A stretch of 64,000 bases of DNA. Source: Arabidopsis thaliana (lineage: Eukaryota > Streptophyta > Magnoliopsida > Brassicales > Brassicaceae). The stretch is from the NCBI RefSeq assembly GCF_000001735.4, contig NC_003076.8, forward strand, positions 15,379,835-15,443,834, read 5' to 3'. Positions 10,791 to 22,862 of this stretch are shown one piece after another. Every line of letters starts with the position of its first letter. Positions within the stretch are counted from its first letter, which is position 1. The notes under the pieces were generated by a model. The model had not been told where the DNA came from. It worked only from the letters and a program-made list of their open reading frames with translations, and ran no database searches. The position numbers and the translations under genes were made by a program.

Positions 10791-13700
10791 TAATTAACCA
10801 CTCAATGTATGATGGAATTGAGATCATCTTTTTTTACTTTTAACAAAAGCTTATTGTTCTTGTGTACTATTGTGGAAGGGAAACCTTTGAAATAAATTTA
10901 TCGAAAGTATGTGAACTTTTGAAGACGAAAACTTTCAATACTTAAGTCCTCATCTAAACTAATATTTGTAGTTAAATGATTAATGAATAATTAATGTGAG
11001 AAAATCCCTAAAAGAATGGTGGAAAAAAAGGAAGATGTGTCAAATGATTTTTGACTCAAATTAGTTAATCGGTAAACTAAATACCTGAGTTATGTATGCT
11101 TTGGCAAAACACACTTAATTGGGCTCACTAATTGAATTTACAGATTAAGATTTCGTCAAAGCCCAACAAATAACGATATCCTAATATTTTTGTAGTATAT
11201 GCAGCCCATCACTTTAAAAATTCCCGAACCAGAATGCTACATCAAAATTATAGCATTCACAACATGTTTCTTTTTGTCCAAGTGAGTTTGGATGTAGAAA
11301 TTTGGATACAAAACAAGTTGCATATTATGATGCAATCGAAACTAGAGTTTAAATGCATCAATTCCATCTATAACTAATTAACGTAAACGACTAAAAATCA
11401 ACTAATATTGTCTATGTCGACCCAAGTTAATTCGGGTCCGCTTTTGCGATACTTCCAGGGATTTGTTCTATTTTACCTTGCTTGTAGGACATGTTCTATG
11501 TTCTAAGCTTTTACAATTCAGGTTGTAAGTGAAGCGTATTTTTGTTTCATTGCTTGTAAATGAAACAACACATAGTTTGTTAACGGAGTTGATGGTTTCT
11601 AACCGCTATATCTCGTAGAAAAACTCTTGCTCCCAAGCTTCACTATATAAGGAAGAGGTTGCACACATGACATCACTACTAACTTTCGATGTTGTCTTTT
11701 AATTTTACGTTCACTCCAGAAACACAAGGATAAAAACAACACACACACACACAAACAAAACAAAACAAAACAAAACTTGCTTGGAAAATCTTAGTTTTTC
11801 ACTTTCTCTAAAACTCTTTTTTCTTTTTTCGTCTTGTATCACTTATTACATTTATATCTGAGCCTTTGTTATGTATATATAGCTGTATGCATTTGGGGCA
11901 AAGCCCTTCCGAGAACATGTCTCCCTTCTATGTCAAACTTCGTCTTGTGACTCTTGACCATGAAAGCCCATTTTTTGGGTGTGTTAGAGCATCTCCAACA
12001 AGCCTTCTAACCTTCAATTTATTTTGAACCCTCTAACCCTTATATTTTTAGGATGTAAATAGTGCACCTCGAATTTTATGGTGCATTTTTTACACCCTCA
12101 GGCCTCAACAACCAAAACTGATTATTGTTAATATTGCACATAACAAGAGAACGGAAAAATACCTTGGTAGTTTCATATCTGTAACATAGTCAGACGTATC
12201 ATTAGTTTATTTAAAACAGTTGTACCACGATTGTCTACGAATACAGAAAAGGAAAAAAAAAACGAATATGAAATTTTTTCCAAGGAAAAATAACTAGTAC
12301 TACGATTTAATGTACAAAGATATAACTTAAAAACCTCTGTCAAAAATATCATATAATAAATATTTCTTATATTAAATATAGGAAACACAATTCAATATGT
12401 ATAAGAAAAACAATAGTATTTTCACATTTCCACCAAATCTTCTATGATTTCAAAGATTTTTAATCTTTTGATAGTGGAAGGATCTTTGTTTATAATCGTC
12501 AAAGAAGATACAGTATCACAATTAGATTTAGATACACATGCGTGTGCATGTATTTTCTAAAAACAAGAAAAATTATACTCTCATATAATATGCATTCTCA
12601 CTTACGAATAACTAATTTGCATAGGGTGTTGATTGCGATACTGAATTGATCAAAAGATTATTTCTTTGCTATGTTCTTTATTGGGGCGTATCTAAAATTA
12701 TGACGATATGTTTTTGACTTGTCAATTCAGAAGATTGTACCACTGAATTATTCTATACATATTATAAAAATTATACATTTCAAATATGTTTTTTTCCACA
12801 TTTTGTACGATTTTCAGACTTGAACTTTCAGAAGAAAAAAAAAACATTTGCCTTTAAAAATACAAACTATATTCAAAATCTAATTGAAAACAAAGAATGA
12901 CAGAAGACAACACAAATGCGCAAAAAAAAATAAAAAAATCATGATCGTACATATGAAAGAGTTTCTTTTAAATTTATCAAAAAAAAAAAATCGTGAAGGA
13001 TTTTCTTTTAAAACTTTTTTTAACTTTCTGCAATGTGGTATTTTTATACATATGCCACATAACACAAATGTTTTTTTTTCTTTTCCATTTAATCCGACTA
13101 AGACCTAATAATTAAAAGATATACCTATCATAAGTTACCAGTTTTATTTATTTCTGATCAATTTCAAAGGTTACTGACCACATATCAAAAAATATTATAA
13201 GATATAAAGAAGCAAGAATCAACCTTAGTCATTGTAAGTGCAAAGGCTGCCACCAAACTTAACCAAGAAAAATTAAATATGAACTCCTTTTCCCCCATCA
13301 CTAATCATTCTTTTTGTTTCTTTGATTATTAAATTTCATGTTTTATGTTTGTTTATTATTTTAAGGCTTATCTAGATTGAACCCATCTTAATATTACATT
13401 ATGACTTATTATTATTGAATTTCAACTCACTTTCTAAGCCAATAAAGGTGATCGATGGACATATGCTTTTGGCCTTATGCCAGAGAGTTATTGATTTATA
13501 CCAGTTGCAGTCTCAAAGCACATAATATGACCTTACACATAGACAACAGTCACAACTTTTCATATCTTTGTGTCTTTAAATTAGAACTAAGAAGATTTAT
13601 TTATATATGTACAACTAGTCTTTTTTGAATAAACTAAAACAAAAGCTTTAATTTGGCCTAAAGAAAACACAATCATTTGGAAGATGTGGTAATTATATAA

Positions 13701-14165
13701 TACATTTATTCGAAATCTCCTTCTCAGCCTTCTTACTTCGAATAACATATCTACTATATTTTTGGCATATCAATAGTTTTTTTGGAGTTTTAAAAGTATG
13801 TGTATAAAAGAAGTTTAAGAATAACAATTCAAAGATATATGTCATCCATAAACATATTTCTTCTACTACCATAGATCATATTAAATTCATTTACTACACA
13901 AGTTTATGTTTCAAATACTATATTTTAAAACATGTTACATAAACCAATCATGCGGGTTTTTGAGTTTGTTCTCGTCACACTTTACACAAAACAATAGAAA
14001 ATGTCTTTTTGAGGAAAAAGAATTAACATAATTTGATGTCATAGTAACATTTATTCCGATTTGTATCCCTCATGAAATTCAAAATCTCCCTCAATCTCAA
14101 AATCTTCCTTCTAGCCGTGCTTTACCAAGGCATTCCAAATCAAACTATTTAAACCGCGAAAATCC
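10791..14165. other. AT-rich intergenic region without a supported gene
   Basis: No credible coding exon on either strand. The first 200 bp resemble the 3' flank of the first SPH gene. A promoter-like stretch with CA and AAAAC repeats lies at 11640-11780. At about 11985 the phrase agagcatctccaacaa resembles a common Arabidopsis MITE end, but no matching inverted end was found. The rest is low-complexity AT-rich DNA; the last part is the 3' flank of the minus-strand P450 gene. Confidence 0.6.
11641..11776 (+). promoter_or_regulatory. Orphan promoter-like segment with TATA and CA/AAAAC repeats
   Basis: CTATATAAGG at about 11643 is a good plant TATA box. It is followed about 95 bp later by (AC)n and (AAAAC)n simple repeats of the kind common in Arabidopsis 5' leaders. 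No ORF longer than a few codons follows. It could start a non-coding RNA or be a relic. Confidence 0.25.
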
Positions 14166-17100
14166 TCATGAAACCAATGGCTTCAATATCACTTGAACTC
14201 CATACTTAGGTTTTATAGTAAGCACAACGATTGGGGCATGCCTATAATTCTTTGATATTGTGAAGTTAAACTTTGAAATTAACGTGGCTAATATTATTTT
14301 AGCTTCCATCAACGCAAACTGTTGTCCGATGCAGTTCCGTGGACCGGCTGCAAATGGGATGAAATGGCGACCAGACGCGAATGGTCTGCCTCCAAAACGT
14401 TCGGGATTGAATTGGTTCGCGTCTTTACCCCATAATTCTTCACTGTGATGGATAGCAAGAACCGGTATCCATATTGATAAACCTTTAGGAATGGTTAGAT
14501 CACCTAGTTTTAGATCTTCAAATGCCATCCTTGGTAGAAGAGTAGCTGGAGGGTAAAGTCTTAGTGACTCGTTAATCACTTTGCTTAACTGTTCCAAAGA
14601 CAAAGAAAAAGAAGTTAGAAGACTATTCTATTAATTCATTTTGGAATCATATCTTTGTGATCATGCGAAGTGCTTCTTGACTCTTTCTCAAACATCTTTT
14701 AGTTTGGGAATTGACTTTTCCTTTTGAAAAAAATATCAATGAAGCTGTCAAGATCTAATCATTAGTTAATACATGTTTAGATTTCTTAGATAATATTTTA
14801 TGCAAAGCATGCCTTAGTGCTAATCACTAAACAAATGGAAGATGTCTTATTTAACCATTTATTTATGCCTGAAAGATCTATTTACCAATATCTATATCGT
14901 ATCAAATTTCAAACCTGGCTTAACCAATGCTAATCATATCTAAATAGTATCACTATAAAACTAATCAGAAAGTATGATTCTATGTAAATCGGTTATAATA
15001 AACATGTAACGATTTAACCCAATATGAATATATCTTTAAAGCTCAATAAACATACACATTGTTAAAAAACAATATTTGTGTTCTAACTAGGATTGAAGAT
15101 AAAGGAATAAAGACAAAATTAAATGATATCTACTCATTAGGGTTCTTCTGTGCCGACTATGACTATGTTATAAGCTTAGTTATGGAAGAAGCACTACGAT
15201 GCTAGTGGCATTGTCTATACTGTGTTAAATGTTAATACCCCACACGCACCCATCCATCCATCATAAAGCTAATTCTACTAGTCAAATAAATTAATAGGTT
15301 ACTATAATATATAGTTATATGATTATTATTTGGAGCAAACAACAAATATTATCTTTTTATATCTATGAGTTAATGGAGTTCGAGTCACTGATGCGTGGTC
15401 AGACAAAAACTTAAGGTTGAAAAGTTGAAACGGTCACTGATGGATTAGTACTAAACCGTATTTTCATGATTTTTTAACAACACCAAACTCATGAATGGTG
15501 AGCCGACGTAACCGCAAGTAGACTAATATGTCTCGTCTGCTAGCTATTTACGTTCCAAACTTAGGTAAAACTTAATTCCTATGTTAACAATCTCACCAAA
15601 AGATAAGACTTTGCAAGAGAAGGACTAATTTTATGTCTAGATTTTAGAAGTTATTGTATAATATGTATTGAAAAGTGAATGTACGTACCGAGGTTAGCTT
15701 AGATAGTTGATCGACTGAGGGAAGGCCATTGCGGCCAAAGACCTCCCTGACCTCCTCACGGACTTTTTCCTGCCATGTGGGATTATCGGCGAGGAGCATT
15801 GTTGTCCATGTGAGGAGCAAAGCCGTGGTTTCATGGCCAGCAAAGAAGAATGTCTTGCATTCATCCATTATCAACTGAAGATTGTTGTTGTTATTGTTAT
15901 TGTTCTTGTCAATATCCATTTCGTTCAAGAGAAGCCCGAGAAGGTCGTCACCGTGAGTGCTACTCCTACCCATTTCAGCGCAGTCTCGCCTGCTTTGTAT
16001 GATCTCAATCAACAAACGCTCAACTTCTTTTTTCAGAGACTTGATCTCTCTGTTGTATTTGCTTGGAAGAAACCTACATATACAAAAGATTTGTTATTAA
16101 GTCAATGTTAGACCACAGTTAAAGTTTAATCCTAAAACAATATACGTTTTAAAGCTTCACCGAGGATCACAACAAATAAATAGAAAAACTAAATTTTGTT
16201 ATGTATAACTTAATGTTTAAGAATTTGTATGGTGGCAGCCGCGGTCTGTCTGCTGCCACCATTACTGAAAATATAGAGATTAATTACGATTTCTAGGGTG
16301 AGGAAGAAAACCAACCGGCTGCCGGGAAAGCAGAGGTGGCGGGTGGCTTGAGCGCAACGGCGCTGGAGGACAGTGAGGTGGTTGAAAAGCTCTTTGCCTT
16401 TCTCAAAGCTGCTTCCGAACTTTGTCCTCGATATAATATCAGCCGTGAGTTTATGCATCTCCTCTCCTATCTCCACCTCATTTGCTCCTTCCCCAACTTC
16501 CTTCCTCAACCTCTCAACTAGCTTGCTTGTGCACTCCACCATATGCCTTGCGTATCCCTACATCATAAGGGTACTTCAGTCATTCAACGTCAAGTAACTA
16601 AGCATTGTTTTTTGCATGAGGCTAGTTTATTGACGTGCCTTGAGTCTTTCTCCGGTAAATGCCGGTGCAGCAAGGTGGCGTTGGTGGTGCCAATCTTGGC
16701 CATTAGCCATTAGGAGACCGCGACCGATAAAATTCTTAGTCCCTTGTTGTTGTAGCCACGATCTTCCACTAACACCGTTGTGTTTCATCAGCAACTCCTT
16801 TATCAATTCCGTTTCCGTTAAGCAAAGCCGAGGATCCGTCCCGTTCCACACAATAAACCTCTTCCCTGTTTCATCAAAACGTAAATTTATCTAAGGATTA
16901 CTCATTTTATTACATGTAACCCTCCTTTAATCAAAGGCCAAACATTCTTCAGTATGTTTTACGGAGAAAAAACAAAAAATACATGGAGGGTATTTCCGTC
17001 ATTTTATCTGGCTCCATTGATAGATGTCACTTACAATTAACAGACCAACTTAATAACGAAATCTATGTATAGACTTCACGACCAAGAAAACACAAACTTG

Positions 17101-17399
17101 TTACAATTCAAGACCATACCGTATTGTTTGGACCAAGCAACGTAATGCGGGAGAAGGCGGCCGACGATGTCATGGTGAATAGAGTCACAATCCTTGGAAG
17201 CGGATTGCGAAACCATGGCCGAGATTTCAAGGATATTTCCGGTTAACGGACGCGGTTTAGGACCCGTTACGCCTTGCTGTTCCATGATCTTCTTGATTCG
17301 TCTAGGTGTTAGCCAGTAGCACGATATGGTGTCGTATAAAACTCTCAATATCGTAGTCACGAATATCACGAGGAGTGATTTTAATATAGTAAGCAACAT
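14166..17399 (-). CDS. CYP735A1: Cytokinin trans-hydroxylase, cytochrome P450 CYP735A1
   Basis: Hydroxylates the isopentenyl side chain of iP nucleotides to make trans-zeatin-type cytokinins; ER-anchored P450. Exons on the minus strand: 17399-17120, 16865-16639, 16557-16316, 16073-15689 and 14588-14166, in frame throughout, 518 residues. An N-terminal membrane anchor (LLTILKSLLVIFVTTIL) is followed by the I-helix FFAGHETTALLLTW, the ExxR motif at E385/R388, FNPERF and the heme loop FIPFAAGPRNCIG with Cys464. Exon 4 carries eight consecutive Asn codons. The first intron after GERLK begins with GC rather than GT. The start is the first ATG after a TATA-like CTATAAATAC at about 17489-17498. CYP735A2 is the close relative, but the position in this neighbourhood favours A1. 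Confidence 0.95.
16558..16638 (-). other. Non-canonical GC-AG intron in CYP735A1
   Basis: Exon 2 ends ctcaag and the intron reads gcacgt...gatgtag, followed by ggatacgca. Only this GC donor keeps the frame (169 complete codons before it) and gives the expected LKGYARHMVE. Using the GT four bases further on would shift the frame. Confidence 0.85.
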
Positions 17400-17488
17400 T
17401 TTTGGGTTTTTTCTTTTCTTCTTCCAGCAACAAAGATTCGAAAAGAAAAACAAGAGATATTAAGAGGGTGAGATAAAGAGTAATGGTG

Positions 17489-17498
17489 TATTTATAGT
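17489..17498 (-). promoter_or_regulatory. TATA box of CYP735A1
   Basis: Minus strand CTATAAATAC, about 90 bp upstream of the start codon. The leader between is pyrimidine-rich. Confidence 0.65.
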
Positions 17499-17499
17499 G

Positions 17500-18757
17500 T
17501 CGAGATACAATATAAATTCATGTAGGGTACTAAATCTGGGAGAACTAATTATGGTATAACTTTGTTGCATATTCTCACTTAAAGAAATGGAAGATATTGA
17601 GACTAATTAAATTAGTAAATCTCGTTATTTTTTACCTTGCTTGGCTAAACGTTTCCATTTAATTCTTATACTTTTAAGAGAGACACTCCAAATTATTATT
17701 ACAGAAACAAGTTGTGACATTTCACAAATGCCAACTTTGGGAAGTTTCCAGAACTACAAAAAAAAAAACATTTATGTTCACGAAGGGTTCCTAAAAGTTT
17801 AAGAAATAAAGTATCCCTAAATTTTTAAGAACTCTTCTTAAATTATAAGAAATGTTTCAATCATTTAGTATTACTTCCTGAATTTTTAAAACATTTTATA
17901 AGATTAAAATTTGTGGCCTTTTCTTAGAAAATGTTGTATACCAAATATGATTAAAAAAAAAAAAAAAAAAACTCATTTCCTGAGAATCAAAAGAGAACAT
18001 CTCAGCTCAATTATGATCGAATCTTGACCATAATTATGTACTAAAACTTATATAGCGTATTACTGAGAGGGTCGAGAGAGAAAAGGACTTGAAAATAAAA
18101 TTAAGTCTCCTGAAACAGTAAGAACTACCAAGAATTGTTCTCGTATTTGTCCCAGTCCCAGTCCCAGTCCCACACAAAGCTGGATCACATAAACCATTCA
18201 AAATCACTGCTTAGGTATAAGTGTTTGATTTCTCTTTTAATTCGCCTATGATCCAATCTTAACCATAATTAATCTATGAGATGTAAAGTTTCAAGAATTT
18301 GTTTCTAAAGACAACACAAAAAAAAAAGGTCGTGTTAAATACAATGTGCTTGATATATAAAAAGTTCGATCCTGGCCGTCTCATTAAGGGGACAACATAT
18401 TAATCTGATAGCTATGACCTGTGTCGCTGTAACATTCGGGACATGATTGCACAACACAAAATTTCATTAAAACCTTACGTTTCCTTTCATAAAGGTAAAA
18501 TCTCTACCCCAATTTTTGAAACCACCCCAAATTTTGAAACCTACGTCATCAACAATTTATACGCATTGGAATATAGACCAACATTTAGTAAAACCTGGAC
18601 CAAATACAACAAGTCTGATGTTAAACCACCGTTTCTGTCTAGCTCGATTCTACTGTGATGATCGGAGTTGGTTCGGTAAAGACCCTAAGCTACATTAAAT
18701 CTATAGGCAAAAAGACAGAGAAAACAAAAATGGAACCGAGTTAAACAACCTTGCTCT
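17500..18757. other. Intergenic region upstream of CYP735A1 and downstream of ALG6
   Basis: Nothing coding is supported. Notable pieces are an A-run at 17954-17971 and a hexanucleotide repeat GTCCCA, about 3.5 units, at 18149-18172. The region must hold the cytokinin-gene promoter, but I see no distinctive element beyond the TATA box. Confidence 0.6.
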
Positions 18758-21153
18758 TCAGATTTGCTTCTTTTCTTTATCAGAGGATCCGAAATGACTT
18801 GACAAAGTCCACTGCGTATAGTTGGTGTAAAAGGCAAACATTATAAAGTATGAGAAACAGAGAATCATGATCAGTGCTTCGAATAGGAAAGGGTACTTCT
18901 GAGGAGGTTTAATGGTAAGATAGAGGACATGAAGAACTACGGAGATGAAGAAATGGGTTCGTAGTAAGAAAACATAACCCGGGAAGTTTTTAAAGGAGAA
19001 AAATGAAACGTCGGTTTTCTGTATCGCATGGTGATTCCCGGGTGAATGATAGATGACGGTGAAGAGAAAAGATAGTGTTAAGTAAGGGATCAAGAGTTTG
19101 TCACGGCAAAGAAGAGGGAACATCGAGAAGAGAGCGTAATAGGTTAAATGACTGAAATGGTCAGGTAGTTTGAGAGCTAATAGTGTTGCGGAGAGAAAAG
19201 GCATCAGGATTGATTTCTCATGCACTGCAGATTCAAACACAATGAAAGAAAAAAAGGGACTGTTAGATATTAATTGATGGCAACCGTGATCGAAGATCAA
19301 AGTGAAATATTTATACCTTGGAAGGAAAACAAGTAGAAAGCCATTGAACTGTTGAGCAAGCCATATAGGAAACCTTCATTGCTTGGTGACAAGATTTGCT
19401 GAACCATTGAAGGAAGAGAAGCCAATATAGTTGCAGCTAAGCTGATAGACTTGAGGGATTGTGTTGTGAACAGATTTTTCCATTTTATGAGTATGGAAGT
19501 AGTGCACCAGAAATTTGCCACGTAATCCTCGTATATTCCCCTCTCAAATGGAGCAAGACGGGAGAGAACCTGCATCATCAGCCATTTACTTCATATTAAT
19601 GAGCACGAAAACGAATGAGACCTATTGGGTGTATGCAATTTACATCAGAGGAGGAAGCAAAGAGTACAATCTCTTAGTTCTACCAGAGACAAACAATTAG
19701 TTTTCTCGAGAAATTATCAAATACGTATTTACCATTAAGAAGTCGTCCAAAGAATGCACATATGGCCACCAAAAAATAACAAATGTCACTATGACTGCAA
19801 TTCCAAGCTTAATCACAGAAAGTATAGGGCTCTTCCGTCTTAGGCATTTACCCAGTAGATGGCTGAAAAAGGCAGGAGCAAAGTATGCACTCATCTGCAA
19901 CATCGACACAATGGAAAAAGTGTGACCAGCATGTTATAAACGGGAACAGAACAGAAATGAGGTACATACATAAACAAAGGGGTATATCAAGCACCACATA
20001 AGATTAACAATATTGTATGTATAGAACATTTTACATAAATGCAACGATGTGAAATATGTATGGCCATAAACACTACACTACAGTCTCAACAAATTAGACA
20101 TTTTGACATAACGGTAGTAACTACTCATATTTTCCAGGGAACTAAAACCATCTAGTTTTTCAGTCTATGAGATTGATAAAAGCCATTACGTGTCAGATCA
20201 TCTACAAGTATACCAACTTTCTACAAGGGAAACATAAGAATACAGAAATGAAATCCCAAAGTCACCTGTTTATGGCTGAGGGCTAGACTGAACAAGACAC
20301 AAGTGAGAACCTCGCTCTCACATAGTACCGCAGCAATAGCACCAACTGTAAGTCCCAAGCTGATACAATTGTACTATAACAAATAAAAATTCTAATGAGA
20401 ATCATCTTACAACCATAGAAAAAGGATACATAATCACAACACCAATAGAGGTAACGGTCAATACAAACCTGAAAATGACCGTGATCAATGAGGATCAAGC
20501 AAGGGTTTAAGAGAATCATAGCAATATGCCAAGCCACTTCACTCTTACCACCCCTAGTTCGATTCCTATGGTACACCAACACGAAAAACAGAGCAGCTGG
20601 GAAAAATATGAAAGCATCAGACGATAAAACTGTCCATCTCATCAACAATTTTCTGCATAACAAAACTCGAATTAGTAAACCCTAATTACACAACAAGCAA
20701 CCAATTGAAGAATCAGATCATTTACCCAAGATAAGATTCGTGACCACGAGAGCTTAGAAGAGCAACAGATTCAGGATTGAAGAATCGGAGGAAGATTCCA
20801 TGGATGTAACTTTGATAAGCAGTTAAAGGAGGATAATCTAATCCCCAGTAAGTGAGATCGTTGTAAGTGCCATTTCTATACCAATCGATAACTGGAAGAT
20901 TTGTGGTTATCTCCATCCAATGTCTCTGAGCTTCGAAATCGCCGAATTTAGGAGGAATTCCGGCGCCGGAGTATGGATACATTGTTACAGCAGATCGGAT
21001 CAGTAATGCGAAGAGGGAGATGCAGAGAAATGAAGTTGTGGTTCCTTTATGTGTTAGCCACCACCAAGTATCAATCGAAGATCCGGTTTGTGGTGATACC
21101 GGAATGGTGATGTCATCTTCGCCGGAATGTTTCGCCGGCTTCTTCTTCGGCAT
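18758..21153 (-). CDS. ALG6: Dol-P-Glc:Man9GlcNAc2-PP-Dol alpha-1,3-glucosyltransferase (ALG6)
   Basis: Adds the first glucose to the lipid-linked N-glycan precursor on the luminal side of the ER. Exons on the minus strand: 21153-20726, 20652-20469, 20373-20266, 19894-19733, 19569-19317 and 19224-18758; 533 residues in frame, the usual length for the ALG6/ALG8 family. Family signatures include NLPVIDWYRNGTYNDLTYWG, GLDYPPLTAYQSYIHG, ILIDHGHFQYNC and FQVHEKSILMPF, the last two typical of ALG6. Many hydrophobic spans fit a polytopic ER protein. A basic lysine-rich N-terminus (MPKKKPAK) precedes the first span. There is no ATG between the stop upstream and 21153, so the start is clear. The plus-strand neighbour begins 3.7 kb away. 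Confidence 0.95.
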
Positions 21154-21599
21154 CCTTTGTTTTGTTTGTCTTCTCCGTTTAGTTTTTTTCTCACCTAAGC
21201 TAAGCTGATGCAAAATCGATTTACGGGGATCGGTCTCAGTTTGGGTTTAGGAAATATTAATAAAAGGCCCTTGTATTTTTATGTTTCTATAAATTTATCC
21301 TTGAAAAATACAAAAACACCATTCGACTCACTTTTTATTTTATGTTAACAACTTGGCTAAAGACACATCACTAACACCATTCGACTCACTAAAACTATGA
21401 AATATAACTTTCACATTATAGGTTATAGACTCGTTTTGAATATTTTTAAAAAGACTATATGAATATTTTTAAAAAGACTATAATACAATATATATTAAAT
21501 TTTTGAGATGAAAATAGTAAAGATGGTTGGTTTGAGATGAAAATAATAAGGATGGTTGCTATGAGAAAATGTTATTCTTCAAAGGGAAATATTTTTTCT

Positions 21600-21900
21600 T
21601 AAAACAGGGATTAGCGATTCGCATCCTCTTCTGTCTTTCTTAGTACGTTTGTGTTATAGCTTCATTTCGAATGACTGGATTGTCCGAATTACTCATGTGT
21701 ATAGGGAAGCTAATCGTCTCGCAGATGAATTAGCGAATCATGCTTTTTTGTTACTTTTGGGGTTTCATAGTATTCTTCTTAGGCTTGATTTTGCTACTTC
21801 GATTATTTTTGAGGATGATAGTGTTGTTACGCGCCCACGGAATATTCGTGTGTAATTTTTTTTTTTTATTTTTTTTTAATAATATGGGAGACTAATCTCC
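21600..21900 (+). pseudogene. LINE retrotransposon C-terminal RNase H stub
   Basis: Reading through 21649-21855 gives WIVRITHVYREANRLADELA, the RNase H C-terminal motif (HVxREAN..AD..A) of plant LINE reverse transcriptases, ending PRNIRV. A T-rich tract and a short 3' tail (gggagactaatctccctcattctacc) follow. No reverse transcriptase domain is present upstream, so it is a 5'-truncated copy. It lies 450 bp upstream of the ALG6 start codon. Confidence 0.75.
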
Positions 21901-22439
21901 CTCATTCTACCAAAAAATTAAGGGAAATATTTTTTCTTAAATTTGTTGATATGATAATTATGGTCTACATAATATCGTGTTTTAAATCAATATATAATAA
22001 ATGTTGGTTAAAACAAGAGCAATAACATAATTTTGGTGAAATTTCTTGGGAAGGTAAGAGGAAAACTTCCTTGATAGCATGGAAGTATGTAAATTAGGAA
22101 ATTTCAACAAAGCCTTACTTGTGAAACAATTCGGCCGGATCGTACATTTATCGAAGCTAGTTACTTCCTTGTAAAAAGTTTTTTATGTAGTGATGGTGGT
22201 TGTAGACCTTTGTATACTTGGAATAGTGTTCTCTATTGATGAGATCTCTTGAAAAGTGGCATAATAAGCAATATTGGACAAATCTACTAGGGTTTGGCTT
22301 GATAAATGGCTTATGGATGAACAACCAAGGAGACCCACTAAGAAATAAATTTTATTTATTATTAAACTTAAGGTTGCTAATTTGTTGAATGAGAGAGGTG
22401 TTAATTTCTCCCAAATGATGTTAATCAAGTCTTATTGAT

Positions 22440-22862
22440 TTATCTTAATTCAAACAAGAAAGATTTTTCGTTTTGGCGATTCAATAAAACTGGAGCTGAA
22501 ATCAAAATTCTTTCTAGGGATATAAAGAGTTTGTTGGATTCATCTCTTGAAAAATTCTTTAAAAGCAAATCAGGGAACTAGACGAAGATTTTAGCGGAAG
22601 TAGCTCAAAAAGCAAAAGCATCCATGAAAATTGCTATGGTAGATGAATCACGAAAAGCTGAAAAAGCTCTGATCGCTAGTAAATAGTAATAATAGATTGA
22701 GTCTAGTTGATCAGAAGAAACTTGCACAAGTTATCAAGGTGGTGGTCGAAATGGAGGATGAACTCGAGGAGAAGGTTCAAAAAGTCGAGAAGATAAACAG
22801 AAAGGTAGATGAGAAGATGAAGAAGAAGGCAAAGAAGAGACATTTTTCGTTTTTGGTTTGTT
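22440..22862 (+). pseudogene. Decayed ORF with lysine/glutamate-rich coiled coil
   Basis: Plus-strand reading from about 22440 gives segments EIKILSRDIKSLLDSSLEKF, then KILAEVAQKAKASMKIAMV, then QVIKVVVEMEDELEEKVQKV and a lysine-rich end VDEKMKKKAKKRH before a stop, interrupted by several stop codons. Regular spacing of hydrophobic residues suggests a coiled coil. I do not recognise the family; a retrotransposon ORF or a degraded host gene are both possible. Weak similarity cannot be tested here. Confidence 0.4.

Noticed and set aside
12880-13108. Small overlapping Lys/Phe-rich frames on both strands
   Set aside because: Typical of A/T homopolymer runs; no coding signature.
15833-16111. Plus-strand frame opposite CYP735A1 exon 4
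   Set aside because: Antisense shadow caused by the Asn-codon repeat and a gene exon.
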